From contig JARBUQ010000002.1 of assembly GCA_029239545.1 (NCBI GenBank), positions 1-33,313 of the forward strand: a DNA stretch of 33,313 bases, in the 5' to 3' direction. How positions within the stretch are numbered: the stretch's first letter is position 1; every line of letters starts with the position of its first letter. The notes beneath the pieces are model-generated. The model saw only the letters and a list, made by a program, of their open reading frames with translations. It was not told where the DNA came from and ran no database searches. A program made the position numbers and the translations under genes. The stretch comes from Paenibacillus sp. GTDB taxonomy: Bacteria > Bacillota > Bacilli > Paenibacillales > NBRC-103111. Positions 28,376 to 33,313 of the stretch are shown one piece after another.

Positions 28376-29650
28376 TTAAGTAGTTTTTCCGCCGATTCTG
28401 CGAATTTGAAAACCGGTCTCCACTTTAATATCGATATTTTTATACATCTTTTGCCACTTCTCTTTGGTTCCGATATGTTTCTTCCAGTAAGCCGGCTCTT
28501 TAGCGCGAATATATTCCCCGAAACCAAATATATCGGAAGACTTCGCTTGTGTTTTTTTAATTAGCTGGACATACGTTTTTGTCCCATTTTCTACAAGCTG
28601 CTTTTCAACTTCACTAAGAACACGGTTCGAAATCCTGATCTTCTCGCTTGTCTTCTCCCTTAGGTTGCCTTCGTTGCTGATCTTGACATAAAATTCCGGT
28701 TTTCCGTTTTTGATCGTCATATCAATTCTCGAGGTTCTGTGAGTCACTTGATACATAACGGAAGTATCGGATCCCGGAATAGTCGTAATCGCGCTGTATC
28801 CCCCTGGATTTAAACCCATTATCCCCATATAAGCACCAATTTCAAGAGGCTCTGTTGTCCCAACCATTTTCTCGTTTACAAAATAAGCAAGTCCAGCTAT
28901 TTGCATATTGCCGTTCTCGACAAGCTTCACATAGGGCAAAAATGGCTCCATGCCGAGTGCGGAATCCGCGACCCAGAATGTTCCGACAAACGCGTTAGGA
29001 AGCTTACCCATCCGAACAGAATGATCCATTGTAGCCAACAAATAGAGCGAAGGCACCCGCTCCAATTGAGGAGCCATCTTCATCAAGCTCTCCGCATCAT
29101 CCTCACATACGACCATCCAGGTAGTTCGTCTGATTTCCGGAGTTCTTCTCATATAATCACTTAAAGCAACCATACCGTGTTCAGCAAATTTCTTGGATAC
29201 AACAACAATACGGAGATGACCATAGAACATCCGATCCGCTAATTCCTGCTGCAGGTTGTTCAATGCATCATCTACGGTATGTCCAACAACCGATAATACC
29301 CATACGGGCTTCTGCCCAGGACCCGATCCACCGCCTCCCTCACCAGGACCAAGCGGAATTCGTCCAGGAATCGCTATCTGAGCCGTAATTTTGATCATTT
29401 CCCCTGCCGGAGAAGGGATGGAATCGTCGATATGTGAAATATTTCCTTCCTCCTGGGCGGATCCCGGTTCAGCCATATCAATTCCAATTCCAAGGATCAA
29501 GGCCCGCTCCTCGATCTCCAGCCTATCCCAGCAGCCTGTCAGTAGAATAAGCAGTCCAGGAAATACTAGGAAGGTAAGAAGCAGCTTATTAAGCGTTGTT
29601 TGCCTGATTTTCGCTATGGGACGGGTTTGTGGTAGAAGCTTGATGTTCAT
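28376..29650 (-). CDS. Ger(x)C family spore germination lipoprotein (GerAC type)
   Basis: Lipobox ILLTGCWDRLEIEERALILGIGIDM; GerC-family architecture. Confidence 0.92.
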   Translation of the reverse strand: MNIKLLPQTRPIAKIRQTTLNKLLLTFLVFPGLLILLTGCWDRLEIEERALILGIGIDMAEPGSAQEEGNISHIDDSIPSPAGEMIKITAQIAIPGRIPLGPGEGGGGSGPGQKPVWVLSVVGHTVDDALNNLQQELADRMFYGHLRIVVVSKKFAEHGMVALSDYMRRTPEIRRTTWMVVCEDDAESLMKMAPQLERVPSLYLLATMDHSVRMGKLPNAFVGTFWVADSALGMEPFLPYVKLVENGNMQIAGLAYFVNEKMVGTTEPLEIGAYMGIMGLNPGGYSAITTIPGSDTSVMYQVTHRTSRIDMTIKNGKPEFYVKISNEGNLREKTSEKIRISNRVLSEVEKQLVENGTKTYVQLIKKTQAKSSDIFGFGEYIRAKEPAYWKKHIGTKEKWQKMYKNIDIKVETGFQIRRIGGKTT

Positions 29651-30743
29651 TCGAATCCCCCCTTTTTTTGCGTACCACAGCCAAGATGAGTAACAGTAAG
29701 GGATAAACCATCGTAATCAACAGACCGATTTGGCCGACTCGGACGATGATCAAGTACATCTGCAGTACGTTCTGTGGCAGCATGGCTATGGTAAACACAA
29801 ATGGGAGCAGCAGCATAGAAAACATTTTGTGATCCTTTAATTTGAGCAGCTTGCTCAGAGTATGGATGGTGAAATAATAACTGGAGAACAGCGTCGTAAA
29901 TACGGCGGTTACCCATACTGCAAGAAAGGCTGCATCAACTCGCTCGAGAATGTTCGCTGGGAGCGAGGTAGTCTTGGCTAGCTCAAGCGTAGGCCATAAC
30001 AGCTTGTTCGTCTCCTCCGGTCCAAAAACAGATACAGCTGCAATTACAATCAGAATGTACAAACCGCCGCTCATCAGAATTGCCCAAATCCCAGCCTTCA
30101 TAGCCCTGATTGGATTACGCATTGATGGTATAACCATAGTGACTACAAAGGACGTTTGGAACAAAGCAGCCACTGTCATACTGCCGTCCAACATTTTAAA
30201 AATATTACCACTTCCCCAGACAGGTTGCAGAAAAAGTACATTTGCATTTTTCAGTGATAAGGCGATAATAAGCAATCCCGGCAGCATGACAACAGGAAAA
30301 TAAAATTGATGGATGTAAGCGAAGGTCGTTATGTTGTTGCGGGTTGAAAAAGCGGCGAGCAGCAGCATGACAATAACCGTAATGTCAAGCGGCGTCTTCT
30401 TCAGCACCGATGTTACAACCACTTCTCCGAATTCGCGAGCAGCAAGGGACGTAAGGACTGCGAAGAACAAAATGATGAGTACGCTGCCTAACCTCCCCAC
30501 CCACTTGCCAACAATGATCTCACTGTACTCTACTATGGAGTAACGAGGGAACCTCTGTCCCAGCTTGATAAGAATCATAAGCGAGACTAAGGCAAAAAGG
30601 ACTCCCATTAAGGTAACCAGCGGCGCGCCCGTATTACCTGCTTTTGAGGCAAAGAGAGGCAACGAAAGAACTCCTACGCCAATAACGGTGCTAAATATGA
30701 TGACCGCCGTCTGAATCGCCGTTATTTGACGAGGCTTTACCAT
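29589..30743 (-). CDS. Spore germination permease (GerAB/ArcD/ProY family)
   Basis: Multi-TM; ITAIQTAVIIFSTVIGVGVLSLPLFASKAGNTGAPLVTLMGVL; RBS TAGGAGGAG upstream of the start. Confidence 0.92.
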   Translation of the reverse strand: MVKPRQITAIQTAVIIFSTVIGVGVLSLPLFASKAGNTGAPLVTLMGVLFALVSLMILIKLGQRFPRYSIVEYSEIIVGKWVGRLGSVLIILFFAVLTSLAAREFGEVVVTSVLKKTPLDITVIVMLLLAAFSTRNNITTFAYIHQFYFPVVMLPGLLIIALSLKNANVLFLQPVWGSGNIFKMLDGSMTVAALFQTSFVVTMVIPSMRNPIRAMKAGIWAILMSGGLYILIVIAAVSVFGPEETNKLLWPTLELAKTTSLPANILERVDAAFLAVWVTAVFTTLFSSYYFTIHTLSKLLKLKDHKMFSMLLLPFVFTIAMLPQNVLQMYLIIVRVGQIGLLITMVYPLLLLILAVVRKKRGDSNEHQASTTNPSHSENQANNA

Positions 30744-32418
30744 TCTTGTCTCCTCCTACCGTTGTTGAATCACCTTTCGGCTCAAGTACGTTTTTCTTGG
30801 CATCACGCATATTCTCATATTGATCCTCCGCAACCGTGGTATCCTCCATTGTGTGCAGCATAGTAGGTCGTCTTTTAAGCCACCAGAGCGGAGACCGGAT
30901 CAACGTATCTTTCATTCCCTGGAAATTGCCCGGAACGATCGGACTAAGATATGGCACTCCGAACGATTGCAAGGACAACATGTGATTCACAATCAGAATC
31001 AGACCGAGCATTACACCATACAATCCAAAAACGCCAGATATAATGATCAGCGGGAACCTTAACAAACGCAGAGCAAGCGCTGCATTATAAGCAGGTGTAG
31101 CAAACGAACCAATCGTTGTTAATGCAATAACTACAACGGTTATGGGGCTGACGAATCCGGCAGATACCGCCGCTTGACCTACTACCAGAACACCAACGAT
31201 CGATAGTGCACCCCCGACCTGCTGAGGAAGACGAATCGTTGCTTCTCTAAGCACTTCCATCGAGACCTCCATAATAAGCACTTCGATTACAGAGGGAAAC
31301 GGTACACCTGCCCTTCCTCCGGATACGGCAACAGCAAATTCCGTCGGAATTAATTCCGGATTGAAGGAAATGATCGCTACATAGAGGGATGGGAATATGA
31401 GTGAGAACACAAGCGCCAGCAATCTCGCAAGCCGGATGAAGCTCATAAGCAGGAATCGTTCATTATAATCCTCAGCAGTCTGATAAAACTGGGTGAAAAC
31501 GGACGGTAATATTAAGGCAATGGGCGAGCCTTCTACTAACAGGACGACACGACCTTCTATCAGATTGGCAACCGCTTTATCGGGGCGTTCCGTATTCTGA
31601 ATTTGCGGAAAAGGAGTGAAGTGATTGTCCTGGATGAACTGCTCCAAATAACCGGAATCCATAATTCCATCTATTTCGATGATACTCAGGCGTCTATTCA
31701 CTTCTTCCACCAAAGAAGGATTGACGATCCCGTTTATATAACAAATGGCCACATCCGAACGTGTTAATTTGCCTAGTTTGATTGTCTTCACAATAAAATC
31801 CGGCGTTTGCAGCCTATACCGCATCAATGCGATATTGGTGCACAGTACCTCGATAAATCCTTCACGTGGCCCTCGGATCACCTGCTCTGTCTGAGGTTGA
31901 TCGATAGCTCGCTTGTCAATATTTCTTGTGTCGAACATAAACGCCTCTTCCATGCCTTCAACATGAATGATCGTTCTGCCGCCCAAAATGCCTTCAACAA
32001 GCATGCTCCACTTCTTCTCTGTAACACCGTCACTCGGATACAGAAAATCGTTAAGGAGCATATCCCTCAATTCATCGCCTTCAAGCGGAGCCTGCTCTCT
32101 TCGGCTTCCAATGGTCATCAAAGGCTTAAGCACTTCCTGCTGCGTATTGTTCGTCATATGGGAGAAGAACACAACAACCGCCGATGCACTGCCCATTACT
32201 TTGAACCTACGCACGACGAAATCATCATTCTCACCTAATAACTGTGAAATATACTCAATAGTATCCTCTATGCTTGTATTAATTTCTTTGGAGTTGTCGT
32301 TCTTCTTATTGGAATTGGATTGTCCGGAAGCTGTACTCTCATCCGATTGAGAGGAAGCCTTCTGATATGAACGTCTTCGAACAACCTTCTTCTTCCTCGA
32401 CCACGAGAATGGAGCCAT
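30691..32418 (-). CDS. Spore germination protein GerA family (GerAA type)
   Basis: LEEN-type GerA core: DFVVRRF..., NDFLYPSDGVTEKKW, VVLLVEGSPIALILPSVFTQFYQTAEDYNERF, AGVPFPSVIEVLIMEVSMEVLREATIRLP. Confidence 0.94.
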   Translation of the reverse strand: MAPFSWSRKKKVVRRRSYQKASSQSDESTASGQSNSNKKNDNSKEINTSIEDTIEYISQLLGENDDFVVRRFKVMGSASAVVVFFSHMTNNTQQEVLKPLMTIGSRREQAPLEGDELRDMLLNDFLYPSDGVTEKKWSMLVEGILGGRTIIHVEGMEEAFMFDTRNIDKRAIDQPQTEQVIRGPREGFIEVLCTNIALMRYRLQTPDFIVKTIKLGKLTRSDVAICYINGIVNPSLVEEVNRRLSIIEIDGIMDSGYLEQFIQDNHFTPFPQIQNTERPDKAVANLIEGRVVLLVEGSPIALILPSVFTQFYQTAEDYNERFLLMSFIRLARLLALVFSLIFPSLYVAIISFNPELIPTEFAVAVSGGRAGVPFPSVIEVLIMEVSMEVLREATIRLPQQVGGALSIVGVLVVGQAAVSAGFVSPITVVVIALTTIGSFATPAYNAALALRLLRFPLIIISGVFGLYGVMLGLILIVNHMLSLQSFGVPYLSPIVPGNFQGMKDTLIRSPLWWLKRRPTMLHTMEDTTVAEDQYENMRDAKKNVLEPKGDSTTVGGDKNGKASSNNGDSDGGHHI

Positions 32419-32508
32419 TATCGATCAACCTCCAAAATATGCAGAGTAGATACCGCTTCATTATTTGCATGGAGAAGGAATTTTATCCTTAATCTGAGAA
32501 TAACAAAA

Positions 32509-32531
32509 AGGAGCCTATTGAAAAGGCTCCT
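32509..32531 (-). terminator. Intrinsic terminator of dnaD
   Basis: AGGAGCCT-ATTGAAA-AGGCTCCT; minus strand continues TTTTTGTTATT. Confidence 0.8.
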
Positions 32532-32566
32532 AAAACGGCTTGATATTGATCTCAATATAACTATCA

Positions 32567-33247
32567 TCACTTCGTCAGGGATCTGCCCCCGCGGAAGTTT
32601 TGAGTGTATTCTCTGGCCTGTTCCAGCGTGAATACGCGGTTACGACTCCACTCCAACAAAATGCGATCCACATATCTGAAATGCAGCTTGCCTGCAAACA
32701 CGGATTCCTTCAATGCTGCCAATATTAATGGCTGGGGATAGTGATCCTGATCGATCCATTGGGAAATGGTCTCACATTCCATCGGAGTTAAGGGTCTCGC
32801 GAATTCCTTCTCAAATACCGAAAATATATCCTTGTCCGCTTCACTTTTCTGCAGGGCTTGCGCTTGCTCCTCCTGTCGCTGCTCAGTCCAACGAACAGCC
32901 AGCTTCTTATACAGCGGAAGCAAGTTATATTTCTCGGAAAGAACACCTGTTACCGGATCAATCTCTTCGTCAATCTGGATGAATTGTTGTTGAACCAGTC
33001 TTTGCATGGCTTTTGCAACGATTGCCGGCGGTGCGCTCATTCTGGATTCAAGCTCATCTAATGTTGGAAATTCTTTGCCTTCCTTTTCGCGGAAAGCAAT
33101 CAAATGGATAAGCAGCATTACTTCGGTCTCAGATAGCTTCAAAGCTGAATAGGATTGCAGCAGCAAAGCAGGTATGGCCACTGATCCTTCACGAAGCGCA
33201 GCTGTAAGTCCTAATAGTGCCCACTTGCCTTGTTCCTCTCTTCGCAT
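32567..33247 (-). CDS. dnaD: DnaD domain-containing primosome protein
   Basis: N-terminal winged helix (LKLSETEVMLLIHLIAFREKEGKEFPTLDELESRM) and DnaD_C-like region (FSVFEKEFARPLTPMECETISQWIDQDHYPQPLILAALKESVFAGKLHFRYVDRILLEW). Confidence 0.9.
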   Translation of the reverse strand: MRREEQGKWALLGLTAALREGSVAIPALLLQSYSALKLSETEVMLLIHLIAFREKEGKEFPTLDELESRMSAPPAIVAKAMQRLVQQQFIQIDEEIDPVTGVLSEKYNLLPLYKKLAVRWTEQRQEEQAQALQKSEADKDIFSVFEKEFARPLTPMECETISQWIDQDHYPQPLILAALKESVFAGKLHFRYVDRILLEWSRNRVFTLEQAREYTQNFRGGRSLTK

Positions 33248-33313
33248 CTAACCGTTCCCCTCTTATGGATATAATCGATTCAGCAGCCTTGGGAATGGTA
33301 TCGTCTCTCGAAC

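Overview
The window looks like ordinary chromosome from a spore-forming Bacillota, most likely Paenibacillaceae. That assignment is inferred from gene content; no search was run. Minus-strand genes on the left are a double-GTPase dynamin, a small conserved protein, nth, an SLH-domain protein, a GerMN lipoprotein, a copper-amine-oxidase-N/AMIN/Amidase_3 cell-wall amidase, a Gfo/Idh/MocA oxidoreductase and leuDC. Divergent from leuC are a LysR regulator and a PhnP-like metallo-hydrolase. Next come mgsA and a three-gene accessory operon (two amidohydrolase-2-like proteins plus a class-III aminotransferase). Divergent mtnU/mtnE follow, then a T-box leader heading proB-proA-proC-mtnW-mtnX-mtnB, a gerA-gerB-gerC operon with a small CLC_0170-like protein, and dnaD. 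The strongest observation is that a T-box with a readable proline specifier (CCU) precedes an almost gapless operon. That operon joins proline biosynthesis (proBAC) to methionine salvage (mtnWXB) through 4-bp ATGA overlaps. Other leads are a perfect 34-bp palindrome inside the Ala-rich linker of the dynamin gene, tandem hairpin repeats in the 0.9-kb non-coding left end, and the accessory operon that pairs a metal-motif-intact with a metal-motif-degenerate amidohydrolase. I found no CRISPR, rRNA, tRNA, prophage or intact transposon.
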